NCBI RefSeq assembly: GCF_000212735.1 | Contig: NC_015510.1 | Location: forward strand, 2,232,001-2,296,000 | Direction: 5' to 3' | Source of the DNA: Haliscomenobacter hydrossis DSM 1100 | Lineage (GTDB): Bacteria > Bacteroidota > Bacteroidia > Chitinophagales > Saprospiraceae | DNA length: 64,000 bases | Shown: positions 18,255 through 27,238 of the stretch, piece by piece | Layout of the letters: every line of letters starts with the position of its first letter | Numbering within the stretch: position 1 is the first letter of the stretch | The notes under the pieces: generated by a model | Databases searched by the model: none | What the model was told of the DNA's origin: nothing | What the model saw: only the letters and a program-made list of their open reading frames with translations | Position numbers and translations under genes: made by a program

Positions 18255-18815
18255 TTACAGTTCGTCAATGGACAAGCGCTTCGTTTGTTTCATCATTTTG
18301 AAATGCGAAGGCGTAAGTCCCGTCACTTGTTTGAATTGACGGCTTAGATGCCCCAGACTGCTGTAATTGAGTTGAAAAGCGATTTCACTCAAGGTCAGTT
18401 CGTCGTACATCAATAACTCTTTCACCCGCTCAATTTTTTGGGCAATGTAGAAATGCTCAATGCTGATCCCTTCCACTTCGCTGAACAGGTTGCTGAGGTA
18501 GTTGTAATCCATGAGGAGGAGTTCCGCCAAAAAGACCGAAAGATTCGTCTGGATTTGATTGTCCTGGTAATGCACAAGGTCGATGATCGCGTTTTTCATC
18601 CGCTCGATTATTCGACTTTTTTTACTGTCAATCAGCTCGAAACCAAGTGCTGACAAGCGTTGGCTCACCTGTATCTTCAGGTCCTCAGCCAGGTCACCTT
18701 CCATTTCTACCTCTCCCAACTCCACACTAGTAAGTTGAAGACCTAATTTTTCGAGTTCGGACTTCACAACCATTTTACAGCGGTTGCAGACCATGTTTTT
18801 GATGTACAGCTTCAT
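18255..18815 (-). CDS. AraC-family regulator with an N-terminal HMA-like metal domain
   Basis: A 186-residue protein. Residues 1-60 resemble an HMA domain with the cysteine pair in MVCNRCKMVVKSELEKLG. A linker follows, then a complete AraC-type double helix-turn-helix (about 88-180) with LSEIAFQLNYSSLGHLSRQF and TGLTPSHFK. AraC regulators usually sense sugars or stress through the N-terminal domain; here the sensor is a likely Cu+-binding fold, which fits a copper-responsive activator. It is the first gene of the long minus-strand metal series and would be the natural regulator of all of it. An alternative is that the domain only holds metal for passing on. Confidence 0.88.
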   Translation of the reverse strand: MKLYIKNMVCNRCKMVVKSELEKLGLQLTSVELGEVEMEGDLAEDLKIQVSQRLSALGFELIDSKKSRIIERMKNAIIDLVHYQDNQIQTNLSVFLAELLLMDYNYLSNLFSEVEGISIEHFYIAQKIERVKELLMYDELTLSEIAFQLNYSSLGHLSRQFKQVTGLTPSHFKMMKQTKRLSIDEL

Positions 18816-18972
18816 ACGTTGATTGTACTGGTGATTTTAGATTCCAGTAATTTTCGCAGCAGCTATAGTGCCGCTGGTGACAGATCGATACGAATGAAAT
18901 GAACAATGAAGCAAAACTGTCTTCATCATTTTGTCAGAACGACAAAAGCCAAAAGGGAAAGTGTGGAAACGA

Positions 18973-19410
18973 CTAACAAAGGAAAGACTGTATAAACACC
19001 CGAATATCGGTCACCTTGGGCGGTGGTTTATACAGGTAAAAACGCAGGGCTTTTTGACTACTTGGAATAACATCGAAGGTCATTGACTGGAAAGGCAATA
19101 CCTGAATAATTAACGCTTGGAAATTAAAATCGTGCAGGGCAATTTTTTGTACGGCCCCATCAATATTGGATTTGAGCAATTGCGATTTGTCCTGACAGCA
19201 AGGTTTACGGGAGAGCGATTCGTCTTGCGGCTCCTCTTCATGTAAACAACAACTGGGTTTATCCGATTTTTTTAGCTTGCAGCAGCCTTTGGGTTGGGTA
19301 AAAATACTCACCGTACGGCCTTTCATTTGGCACAAATGTTCAAATACCGTTAGCCCGGTGGAGGACAACAGCACATTGAGCGCCAAAATGAGATGCAGCG
19401 TTTTGAGCAT
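18973..19410 (-). CDS. Cys-rich small exported protein (HYC_CC_PP-like)
   Basis: A 145-residue protein with a signal peptide (MLKTLHLILALNVLLSSTGL), a C..MKG motif (EHLCQMKGRTVS) and cysteine pairs (GCCKLKK, SCCLHEE, PCCQDK), then a C-terminal PPP motif (YKPPPKV). This matches the HYC_CC_PP family named from such pairs in Bacteroidota. Its function is unknown, but members sit beside metal receptors and pumps. Cysteine pairs suggest Cu+ or other soft-metal binding in the periplasm. It lies about 145 bp upstream of the TonB receptor on the same strand. Confidence 0.78.
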   Translation of the reverse strand: MLKTLHLILALNVLLSSTGLTVFEHLCQMKGRTVSIFTQPKGCCKLKKSDKPSCCLHEEEPQDESLSRKPCCQDKSQLLKSNIDGAVQKIALHDFNFQALIIQVLPFQSMTFDVIPSSQKALRFYLYKPPPKVTDIRVFIQSFLC

Positions 19411-19430
19411 TTCTATTCGTTATTAAAACA

Positions 19431-19438
19431 CAAAAGTA
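19431..19438 (-). promoter_or_regulatory. Bacteroidota -7 box TACTTTTG
   Basis: On the minus strand TACTTTTG fits the -7 consensus TAnnTTTG. Transcription would start a few bases downstream, about 15 bases before the ATG of the Cys-rich protein (19410). No clear -33 TTTG is present at the right spacing, so it is only a candidate promoter. Confidence 0.4.
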
Positions 19439-19503
19439 AAACGTTTTTCATATTAGACTTGTTGTAGCCGAACTTTTAACAGAAATTTATAATGGCCAAA
19501 TAG

Positions 19504-19534
19504 GCCCGGCGAACGTTCAAGTCATCCGCCGGGC
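19504..19534. terminator. GC-rich hairpin after the TonB receptor gene
   Basis: The arms GCCCGGCG (19504-19511) and CGCCGGGC (19527-19534) form an 8-bp stem about 20 bp beyond the receptor stop. The minus strand lacks a clear U-run after it; the plus strand has AATGCTAAAAAAA. It may be a weak terminator. Confidence 0.4.
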
Positions 19535-19554
19535 AATGCTAAAAAAATGAATTC

Positions 19555-21816
19555 CTAGAAAAAGAACGTCGCACTCAGCTTTGCAAAAAATGGTGTTCCT
19601 GGCGTATAGTGCAATTCCGATACCGAATTCGGCTCGTTGAACAAACGACTTTCGGTATCAAACTGCGCCTCGTTCCAGTCCACGTTCAGGATGTTTTCGA
19701 AAGACAAACCAAACTCCGCTTTACGGGCAGTGTAGGTGAGGCCTCCATCGAGCAGGGTGTAGCCCAATGCGGTTACGGTATTGTTTTCATTGGCCGGACG
19801 ATCTGAAACATGGCGGTAGCGGATACTCCCGTTCAAGCCCTTGGCAAATTTGGTAGTGAGGCCGCCAATGCTGGTGAAAGTGGGAGCCAAGGGAATGTAA
19901 TTCTCCCCTTCAAGTCCCTCCCGGCTACGCGGACGGGTATAGTTCAGGTCCAGGTCGACAAACAACCACTTGGTCGCCTGATAACGTGCAGAAAGATCAA
20001 GGCCATAGCGGCGCGTTTTGCCCGAAGGTTCTACCACTGCCGCGTCGCCCACGTAAACGAACTCCTGATCCAGGTCAAGAAACCAAGCGGCTACGTTCAA
20101 AAACAGGTTGGGAAATGGCTTCACAAAAGCGCCAAAGTCTACCCCGTAAGCCTTGGGTAAAATTTCGGTTCCATTCTGCGGAATCACCACCCGCGCATCA
20201 TTGGAGTGAAAGCCAATGCCTGACTTAAGGTATATCTGCACACTTGGACTCGCATTGTAATAAAAATTCAACTTGGGGCTAACCGTATTGGCAGATACGA
20301 CGGGGTGATCGTACAGGCTATCCAAGAGGTTGACATAGCCGAAGCTGAACTGATCGAAACGCAATCCGGCATTGATGGTAAAACGTTCACTCACTTTTAG
20401 TATTTCATCCACGTAGAGCGCAGCATTCAGCTCATCAATGTCTCCCAGAGCTAAGAAACTGAGGAGGGTATTGCGCTTGAGCGTACGCGACAATTCCGTG
20501 CCTTTGGTCTTGTCGTAGCGGATGTTTAAGCCCGCTTCCGAGCGCAGGGACATGGAGCCCAATTTACGTTCTGCGGTGTAAGAAAGGTTGTAGCCAAAAA
20601 TATCCCGATCCTCGTATTGGCGAATTTCGTCACCATTGACTGGATCTTCGAGGAAAAAAGTAAAATTGGAGAACAGTTGGAATTTATTTTTGACATAATA
20701 AAACTGGTTGCGCAACAGGTCGCCATTCTCAAGGGTCTTCAGCAGTTGAATGTTGGCGTTGGTGCGACTCGTGTTGCCTCCCTCATTGTCATCAATGGCT
20801 CCAAAGCGGTTAATGAGGCCACTCCGCACCGCGCGGTCAGGAATTTGGCCAGAAGCTTCCCAACGGCTGGTAAAAGTGGACAAAGACACCGTAAGCACCT
20901 GATCCGACCCAATCAACCCGTGGTATTTGCCCATGAGGTTGATGCGGTTGAAATTCTGGGGGCTATCAAAAGGCCCATTCGTAAAGGTCAGGTCTGAGCC
21001 GAAGTAGGCATTCTGACGGCTATCGGCATTTTTACCCAATAAATCAATCAATCCTACTGCCCGATACGTGTCGAACCGCCCGGTTTCCAATTTGATGGAA
21101 CTGCGCGCCAGGGCATTGCGGGTATTGAAGTTGGCATACCCGGCAGTGGTAAAATCCCCTTGTTGCGTATAGTACGGCCCCTTGTTGAAGTCAACATTGT
21201 CGATGAGTTCCGGGATCAAAAAGTGCAAGTCGGCGTAACCCTGTCCGTGGGCATGGCTAACCATATTGACGGGCATGCCATCAACGGTGACCCGAATGTC
21301 GGTACCATGATCAATGTCAAAGCCGCGCAAAAAGATTTGTTCGGCCTTGCCCCCGCCGGCGTGCTGCGCCGTGAAAAGCCCGGGGATCATCCGCAACACA
21401 TCTTGCGAGGAACGGGTAGGCCGCAGTTCCAGGTCAATTTTATTGATTAGCGTCATGGTTTTTGAGAGATCGCGCTGGTTGTTCACCACAAATTCGCTGA
21501 GGTTGAGCACAGTGGGTTCCAGGCGAATGTCAAGTGGTACACTGGTATTGGCCTGCACGTTCTGTGTGACAAACCCAACAAAGGAGATGGTCAAAGCGAA
21601 CATTTCGCCGTCCAGGTCCTTTATTTTGAATGCCCCCAACTCATTGGTGGTTGTACCAATTTGTAGCGACGGAATAAAAATAGTGGCGCCGGTAATGACT
21701 TCTCCAGTCTGGGCATTGGTCACCCGTCCGATGATGTCGTGCGCGAAAAGTAAGCCAGTATTGAATAGAAAAACCAAGCCTAAAAGGGCTATTTTCGAGC
21801 CATAAAGCTTTTTCAT
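19555..21816 (-). CDS. TonB-dependent receptor of the metal locus
   Basis: From the ATG at 21816 the protein has 753 residues: a signal peptide (KIALLGLVFLFNTGLLFAHD), a carboxypeptidase-regulatory-like domain (about 25-105), a plug with LRMIPGLFTAQHAGGGKAEQ and a C-terminal barrel ending in LSATFFF, with the terminal phenylalanine needed for outer-membrane insertion. The plug holds a His-rich motif (SHAHGQGYADLHF) that could bind metal. TonB receptors use proton-motive force to import scarce ligands. Lying next to copper efflux genes, it could be a copper or metallophore receptor or a metal-controlled unrelated uptake system. The first ATG (21849) would add 11 residues before the signal peptide and is less likely. 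Confidence 0.88.
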   Translation of the reverse strand: MKKLYGSKIALLGLVFLFNTGLLFAHDIIGRVTNAQTGEVITGATIFIPSLQIGTTTNELGAFKIKDLDGEMFALTISFVGFVTQNVQANTSVPLDIRLEPTVLNLSEFVVNNQRDLSKTMTLINKIDLELRPTRSSQDVLRMIPGLFTAQHAGGGKAEQIFLRGFDIDHGTDIRVTVDGMPVNMVSHAHGQGYADLHFLIPELIDNVDFNKGPYYTQQGDFTTAGYANFNTRNALARSSIKLETGRFDTYRAVGLIDLLGKNADSRQNAYFGSDLTFTNGPFDSPQNFNRINLMGKYHGLIGSDQVLTVSLSTFTSRWEASGQIPDRAVRSGLINRFGAIDDNEGGNTSRTNANIQLLKTLENGDLLRNQFYYVKNKFQLFSNFTFFLEDPVNGDEIRQYEDRDIFGYNLSYTAERKLGSMSLRSEAGLNIRYDKTKGTELSRTLKRNTLLSFLALGDIDELNAALYVDEILKVSERFTINAGLRFDQFSFGYVNLLDSLYDHPVVSANTVSPKLNFYYNASPSVQIYLKSGIGFHSNDARVVIPQNGTEILPKAYGVDFGAFVKPFPNLFLNVAAWFLDLDQEFVYVGDAAVVEPSGKTRRYGLDLSARYQATKWLFVDLDLNYTRPRSREGLEGENYIPLAPTFTSIGGLTTKFAKGLNGSIRYRHVSDRPANENNTVTALGYTLLDGGLTYTARKAEFGLSFENILNVDWNEAQFDTESRLFNEPNSVSELHYTPGTPFFAKLSATFFF

Positions 21817-21973
21817 TTTGCGATATTTTGACAAAGCCAGGTATACCATGCCTTGGGTATTCCTGCACTAAAGTGTTTGGCAAAAAACATCCATCCTTGC
21901 CCCCTTGCTGGGCAGGGTCGATTGGTTCTCTTTTTTTGCAACACAAACGATGTATTTTGGCTACGCCAAAATG

Positions 21974-22096
21974 TTTTTTCACCACGACGACACGACGACA
22001 CGACGTTTTTCGCGCTTCGCGCTTCAAAAAACACGACGCTTGCGTCGTGTGGAGCGGAGCATAACGTCGTGTCGTCGTGCCGTCGTGGTGAAAAAA
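21974..22096. repeat. palindromic intergenic element (about 123 bp)
   Basis: The left arm begins TTTTTTCACCACGACGACAC and the right arm ends GTCGTGGTGAAAAAA. Short direct CGACGACA units are inside each arm, with a second hairpin (ACACGACGCTTGCGTCGTGT) in the loop. Its ends resemble those of the element at 11147-11404. It sits in a 378-bp gap between the TonB receptor gene and the His-rich protein gene. No coding signal was seen. Confidence 0.82.
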
Positions 22097-22194
22097 TAAG
22101 CAGCGCAGCTGCGCGAAAGTGTTAAACTTAGAACCAATCGACCCTGCTTGCTGGGGGAAGGCAGATTATTGATGAACAGAGAATGGGATAAAAA

Positions 22195-22575
22195 TTAGGC
22201 TTGCTCCGGAGGAAGGAAAACCGCTAACCCCACGCCACCAGGCAGATTAAAGCGGAAGGTAGGGAGTGAAACAAGCTGTCCGTAAATGGATGGATGGCTT
22301 GTCAAAATCAGGATTGCTGAACCTATATGCGTCGATAAACTAAATTTACTATCGGGAATTGCCGAGAAGGCATCCGTATCTCCATAATCTGACCTTAACT
22401 GCTGTACAATTTCCTCCGCTACGTGCGTGTGACCTTCGTCGCCATGATGAACGTGCTCAATGTGGTGATGGTGCCAAAAGACGTGCGCAATCGCGTCCTT
22501 CAATACGGGTAATAGCCCTGTGCAAGATGCAGTAAGGTAAATTACCAGTAGGATCCAAATCGATGCGTTCTTCAT
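22195..22575 (-). CDS. small His-rich exported protein, unknown function
   Basis: A 126-residue protein with a signal peptide (about residues 1-20) and a dense histidine cluster (HVFWHHHHIEHVHHGDEGHTH, about residues 31-51). I do not recognise the family. His clusters like this bind Zn2+, Ni2+ or Cu2+. Its stop is 378 bp from the start of the upstream TonB receptor, and it starts 45 bp downstream of the next TonB receptor gene on the minus strand (22621-25032), so it may be co-transcribed with that receptor as a periplasmic metal chaperone. This is inference; the C-terminal half has no clear feature. Confidence 0.7.
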   Translation of the reverse strand: MKNASIWILLVIYLTASCTGLLPVLKDAIAHVFWHHHHIEHVHHGDEGHTHVAEEIVQQLRSDYGDTDAFSAIPDSKFSLSTHIGSAILILTSHPSIYGQLVSLPTFRFNLPGGVGLAVFLPPEQA

Positions 22576-22620
22576 ATTGTACGTGCTAATTTAATATACG
22601 AAGCACGTCATGATTTGGAT

Positions 22621-25032
22621 TTAAAACTTACGACTGTACCCCATCCGAAACGCCTGGGTTTCGTAATAATCCGTGGTTACATAGGAGAAGCCATTGCCCG
22701 TGATGGTCTTGTGGATGCGGAGCGTATTCAGTACATCTGTTCCATTCAAAAACAACTCTCCTTTGCCTTTCTGGATGTTTTTTTTCAAGCCCAGGTTAAT
22801 CGAAAACCTGGATCCAATTTCGCCTTGCGGGATGATGTCCGGGGCCAGATAGATGCTGGTGATTTGCAGGTCAATTTGTTTGGGGAACTTGAAAGAGACG
22901 TTCAACTTTACGTTGCCGGAGGTATAGGTCGCTTTTTCAGCAGAAAATACGGAAGGTACCGGGTATTTATTTTCCACAGTAAAGGCGTCGATGACATTGC
23001 GGTACACGTTCAGGTTGGCATTGAAGGAAACCCATTTGGCAACGGTCTGCTGTACAACCCATTCAATACCCGTATTGTAACTCAAATCCGCATTTTGGTA
23101 GATGTTGTAGATGATCGTACTGTTGGGTACGATGGTGCCAATGCGAATTTTGGTGCCATCAATGATGCGGTGGTACAAGGCAGAATACCAGTAGCCTTTG
23201 TCCCAGGAACTGCGGTAACCCAACTCAAAAGTATTGGTAAACTGTGGACGTAAGGCGGGGTTACCCACTTTCAAAATTTCCGGTTCATCGTATTTGGGGA
23301 AAATACGAATATCGCCTTCGTCTGGGCGGTCGACGCGTCGGTTGTAGAACAGGGACAGTTTATGGTTGTCTTTCAAATTGTAGCTCAAGCGCAAGCTGGG
23401 AAAGGGCTGCGTATAGTTGTAGCCATCACTTTTGTAGGTGTTGTGATCGGGGTTGACGGTATAGTTGAGTTTGACGTATTCCACCCGCAGTCCGGCTTCC
23501 AGTTCAAAGTTGTTGCGTTCAAAAATGTAGTTGCCATACAGCGCCGGAATGGTTTCGCCATAATTGGCCCAGCCGGCCGCATTGGTATCCAGTGGAGAAT
23601 TGATGCCCGGGAAAAACCGCATATCCGTCGGGATGTAGCGCCGACGAAACTTCAACCCGGCTTCGAAGCGACCGTGCCTCAGTGGTTTGACATAATCCAG
23701 GTTAAAATCGCTGACGTTTTCATCGGCAATCAATTTGAACGTGTCTCTACCTGTGTAGGTGGGCAGGATATTGGTCAGAAAGTATTTTTCATCCTCGCGA
23801 TGAAAGGTGTAATTGAAACTCACATTCAGGGTATGTCCCGCTTGTTTGAACTTGTGCTGATAGGCTACCGACCCGGTAAACGCGGTATTGTACTCATCTT
23901 CATGAAACTGCCAAAGGCGACGGCGAACGGATAAATCGTCGTTGAAATAAGGGATGTCGCCATCGTCCAACACGTGTTCATTGCTGAATAAACCCGAAAT
24001 CGTTAGTGCATCATTGGCACTGATGGCATAGTCTATTCCGGCCTTGGCCGCAATATTGGTGGTGATGCGGTTGCGCTGCACTTGTTGTTTGACGATATCG
24101 CCATCTTCGTATATACGGGTGGTGAATTCGTTGCGGTTCAGGGTTTTGTCCAGCAACCAGTCGCTTTGCAAAAAGGCATTTATTTTTTTGTGGCGGTAGT
24201 TGAGCGCCAAAGAGGGATTTAGTTTGGGTGTAGCCTGGTATTGCTTGCGCACCTCGGGCAGGCTTTCCGCCTTGGGCCACAAGGCACCCAAGCCTGCCAT
24301 GACTCCGATTTTTCCATTCCAGCCCTCTTCCTTGTTTTTTTTGTAAATGATGTTGATGATGCCCGCGTTGCCGTTGGCGTCGTATTTTGAAGAGGGGTTG
24401 TTGATGATTTCAATTTTTTCAATGGCGGAGGCGGGGATGTTGTCCAGTCCTTTTTGGTTGCCAAAACCCGTGAGGGCGGTTTGTTTGCCGTCGATCAATA
24501 CGGTAACCTTGTCGCTGCCCCGGAGTTGAACTTTGCCGTCATTGTCGGAGGCAATACCAGGTAGGTTTTTCATCGCTTGCAGGACCGAGCCACCGCTTTG
24601 GCTGAGGTTGTCGTCCAGGGAAAACGTTTTTTTATCCATGCGGCTATTCACTTCATCTTGTTTGCCGCTGACGACTATTTCGCTAAGTTCCAGGGCATCT
24701 TCTTGCATTTCGATCACTCCCAGGTCTAAAAAAGAACTCAATTTACCTACCTCCATGGCTTGAATGCTGCGGCGATAGCCTACGAGGGATAACTCCAAAA
24801 GATAACTGCCACTGCTGAGATCGGCTACGCTGAAACGCCCTTCTTCATTGCTGATGGTGCCCGCGACTAAGCTGCTATCCTGGGGCGATTTGAATACGAC
24901 GTTAACAAAGGAGAGAGGAGCTTTGGTCGTTGCATCTTTCAGGATGCCCGAAATGGTGATTTTGGGGCTTTGAGCAACAAGTAGGCTTGGTAGAAAGAAA
25001 ATCAAGAAAAAATACAGGTGATAAAACTTCAT
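22621..25032 (-). CDS. TonB-dependent receptor / outer membrane beta-barrel protein
   Basis: An 803-residue outer membrane protein. A signal peptide (FFLIFFLPSLLVAQSP) is followed by a carboxypeptidase-regulatory-like domain (about 27-110), a plug (LSQSGGSVLQAMKNLPGIAS; RGSDKVTVLIDGKQTALTGF) and a barrel of the kind called outer membrane beta-barrel family (OMP_b-brl_3). The last residues (MGYSRKF) end in Phe, as barrel proteins do. The ligand is unknown. On the minus strand a TA-N2-TTTG box (TAATTTTG) lies upstream of its ATG. It lies between the two-component system and the His-rich gene, which may mark it as their target. Confidence 0.85.
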   Translation of the reverse strand: MKFYHLYFFLIFFLPSLLVAQSPKITISGILKDATTKAPLSFVNVVFKSPQDSSLVAGTISNEEGRFSVADLSSGSYLLELSLVGYRRSIQAMEVGKLSSFLDLGVIEMQEDALELSEIVVSGKQDEVNSRMDKKTFSLDDNLSQSGGSVLQAMKNLPGIASDNDGKVQLRGSDKVTVLIDGKQTALTGFGNQKGLDNIPASAIEKIEIINNPSSKYDANGNAGIINIIYKKNKEEGWNGKIGVMAGLGALWPKAESLPEVRKQYQATPKLNPSLALNYRHKKINAFLQSDWLLDKTLNRNEFTTRIYEDGDIVKQQVQRNRITTNIAAKAGIDYAISANDALTISGLFSNEHVLDDGDIPYFNDDLSVRRRLWQFHEDEYNTAFTGSVAYQHKFKQAGHTLNVSFNYTFHREDEKYFLTNILPTYTGRDTFKLIADENVSDFNLDYVKPLRHGRFEAGLKFRRRYIPTDMRFFPGINSPLDTNAAGWANYGETIPALYGNYIFERNNFELEAGLRVEYVKLNYTVNPDHNTYKSDGYNYTQPFPSLRLSYNLKDNHKLSLFYNRRVDRPDEGDIRIFPKYDEPEILKVGNPALRPQFTNTFELGYRSSWDKGYWYSALYHRIIDGTKIRIGTIVPNSTIIYNIYQNADLSYNTGIEWVVQQTVAKWVSFNANLNVYRNVIDAFTVENKYPVPSVFSAEKATYTSGNVKLNVSFKFPKQIDLQITSIYLAPDIIPQGEIGSRFSINLGLKKNIQKGKGELFLNGTDVLNTLRIHKTITGNGFSYVTTDYYETQAFRMGYSRKF

Positions 25033-25113
25033 GGCTTGCCTAAGATTAACGTGAATTTTGAATCAACTACGGCAAAATTATGTAAGGATTTGGTAGAAAT
25101 TTTGAATGCCTGC

Positions 25114-26397
25114 TCAAAAAAAGCTTACCGAAAAACAATGCATCCTGGCTTCGAATGTATAGGTAACCCGCCAATTGTGTTGGATGCAGATTTCCTTTAC
25201 AATGGCTAAACCTAAACCAGTACCCGGGACATGAGGTGAGGTTCGGCTGAATCGTTTGAACAATTCATCCAATTGCAGGGATTCCTGGCCAGCATTACAA
25301 ACCCTCAGTTGATTGGAATTTAACGCAACACTGACCTCGCCACCTTCCACATTGTGCTTAATGGCGTTCAACAACAGGTTGGACAACAATATTTCTACCA
25401 AAGCGAGGTTGCCCAAAATCTCTACACCCGCTTTAATCTGCGTCTGGATTTGAATTTTTTTACCCTCTGCATAATCTTTCAACAAATCAATATTTTCAAC
25501 AATAAGCCCATCCAAATTGATTAGTTCTCGTTGGGTATACTGGTGGTTCTCTATTTTAGCTAGCAACAATAAGTTCTTGTTGATACGCGAAGCTCTGGCC
25601 AATGCCTTGCTGGCTTCATCAATGTGCTGGGATTGTTCTCGGTCGAGCGATTTGTTTTGCCGCATTAAATCCAACTTCGACTGGATAATGGCCAGCGGCG
25701 TTTGCAATTCATGTGAGGCGTTTTCAGTAAACTCCTTTTGTTGTTTGAAAGAGGCAATATTTGAATGGATCAATTTAGCCAACGCAGTATTCAGTTCTTC
25801 AAACTCAGCAATATCGGTTGGTTCAAAACGGATTTTACTTTGTTTATCCAGATCAAAAGATTTCAATTTTTGCAAGGTAACATAAAATGGTTGCCACAAA
25901 CGATTGGATATTTTTTTATTGATGAATACAAAACCTAACAGCAACAAGCCAAAGAACAACATAGTTACCATACCAATACTCAAAATGGTTTCATAACTTT
26001 CTTCCACATTGGTTTCCACAATGAATTTGTATGGCTTGCCGTGAATGTTGAAGTAGGTCACCAAGCCTTGGTATCGATCAATGTCCTTTTTTGAGGCAAA
26101 TGGTTTGGGTTTGTATAGGTTGTAAATGCTATCTGCCCTGATCACATCGGCAGGCTGTAAATCGGTATTGGGTTGTAGCTTGTTCCAAAATTCCACACTT
26201 TGCGCAGTGGCCTCTTTGTTTCCCGCTAGCGCATTCAGATTGTGTTTAGTTTTTTCGGCAATGATTTTGTTGTGTTCATTGAGCTCTGACACCCAAATGT
26301 AATCCATGATGGTATAGTAAGCTGGAATGCTACAGGCTAGGATCAAAAAAGCGTACCAGGCAAAAGCTCGCAGAGGCTTGTGGAGCAGTTGATTCAT
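25114..26397 (-). CDS. sensor histidine kinase
   Basis: A two-helix membrane sensor kinase of about 427 residues. The first helix is near residues 10-30 and the second near 137-160, with a periplasmic loop of about 105 residues in between. HisKA follows with the phospho-accepting His in ASHELQTPLAIIQSK, then the ATPase with the N-box NLLLNAIKHNVEGG and G-box GTGLGLAIVKEI. The ATG at 26397 overlaps the regulator's stop by four bases (ATGA), a sign of translational coupling; another ATG lies at 26406. The kinase phosphorylates the partner encoded just upstream. The signal is unknown; the TonB receptor downstream suggests a nutrient or metal signal. Confidence 0.93.
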   Translation of the reverse strand: MNQLLHKPLRAFAWYAFLILACSIPAYYTIMDYIWVSELNEHNKIIAEKTKHNLNALAGNKEATAQSVEFWNKLQPNTDLQPADVIRADSIYNLYKPKPFASKKDIDRYQGLVTYFNIHGKPYKFIVETNVEESYETILSIGMVTMLFFGLLLLGFVFINKKISNRLWQPFYVTLQKLKSFDLDKQSKIRFEPTDIAEFEELNTALAKLIHSNIASFKQQKEFTENASHELQTPLAIIQSKLDLMRQNKSLDREQSQHIDEASKALARASRINKNLLLLAKIENHQYTQRELINLDGLIVENIDLLKDYAEGKKIQIQTQIKAGVEILGNLALVEILLSNLLLNAIKHNVEGGEVSVALNSNQLRVCNAGQESLQLDELFKRFSRTSPHVPGTGLGLAIVKEICIQHNWRVTYTFEARMHCFSVSFF

Positions 26398-27068
26398 ATT
26401 TCCCATTTATAACCAGTGCCGTAAACTGTTTTGATGTAGAGGCTACAACCTGCATCCGTCAGTTTTTTCTTCAAATTTTTGATGTGGGCGTACACAAAAT
26501 CGTGGTTATCCAGCATGTCCGCAAAATCGCCGGAAAGGTGTTCGGCAAGCGCGCCTTTGGCAATGACCCGGTTTTTATTTCCAACGAAGTAAAGCAACAA
26601 ATCAAACTCTTTTTTAGTCAGAGAAACCAGGTTTTCATTGACCCAAATGGATTTTGCCAGCAGGTCAATTTTCAATTCGTTTTGTTCAATGAGGTTCGAA
26701 TTGGCAAATTGTTTGCGACGGATGACGGCATAAATTCGGGCGGCTAATTCTGACAAATGGAAGGGTTTGGAGAGGTAATCGTCTGCGCCAAGTTGTAAGC
26801 CGAGGACCTTGTCTTCCAGTGCATTTTTGGCAGAGATAATGATTACTCCTTCTTCTTTCTGTTGTTTTTTGAGCTCTTCCAAAATTTTGATTCCATCTCC
26901 ACCCGGCAACATCAAATCCAATAAGATACAGTCATAGCTGTACAAAGCGATTTTCTCCAAAGCTTGTTGAAAGGTATCTGCAAACTCGCACAAATAGCTC
27001 TCGCTGGATAAATACTCCTTGATGCTTTTCGACAGTTCTGGTTCGTCTTCAATGATAAGCAGTTTCAT
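26394..27068 (-). CDS. OmpR/PhoB-family response regulator
   Basis: A 224-residue regulator. The N-terminal receiver (about 1-115) has the acidic pocket LLIIEDEPE and the phospho-acceptor Asp in CILLDLMLPGGDG, plus the conserved K in LSKPFHLSELAAR. The C-terminal winged helix (about 130-224) ends with the typical VYGTGYKWEI. It is the first gene of the two-gene unit, with a 4-bp overlap to the kinase. It lies divergent to the Rpn-like gene at 27239. Its targets may be the receptor and His-rich genes downstream. Confidence 0.94.
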   Translation of the reverse strand: MKLLIIEDEPELSKSIKEYLSSESYLCEFADTFQQALEKIALYSYDCILLDLMLPGGDGIKILEELKKQQKEEGVIIISAKNALEDKVLGLQLGADDYLSKPFHLSELAARIYAVIRRKQFANSNLIEQNELKIDLLAKSIWVNENLVSLTKKEFDLLLYFVGNKNRVIAKGALAEHLSGDFADMLDNHDFVYAHIKNLKKKLTDAGCSLYIKTVYGTGYKWEI

Positions 27069-27190
27069 GCTGCAAGTTTACAATAGCAATTTTGAATTTT
27101 TTTAGAAGGATATGCATTTAACCTATTTAGCTCTTAACTGAATGAGTTTAGGTGCTTACAAATTTTATATTTAAAATAATTTAGTTATTT

Positions 27191-27221
27191 TTTGTTTAAA
27201 TAAAACATTTAGTTATTTTTG
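27191..27221 (+). promoter_or_regulatory. Bacteroidota-type promoter of the Rpn-like gene
   Basis: A -33 box TTTG (27191-27194) and a -7 box TATTTTTG (27214-27221) are spaced by 19 bp, an exact match to the Bacteroidota consensus TTTG-N19-21-TAnnTTTG. The transcript would start about 27228 and give a leader of about 11 bases to the ATG at 27239. Confidence 0.75.
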
Positions 27222-27238
27222 AACACTAACTTATCCTT

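Noticed and set aside
21985-22090. Short CGACGACA direct repeats suggestive of a CRISPR
   Set aside because: The units are only about 7-8 bp without spacers and belong to a palindrome.
22615-23253. Plus-strand frame of 212 codons antisense to a TonB receptor
   Set aside because: It lies within the receptor gene, which has full family motifs on the other strand.
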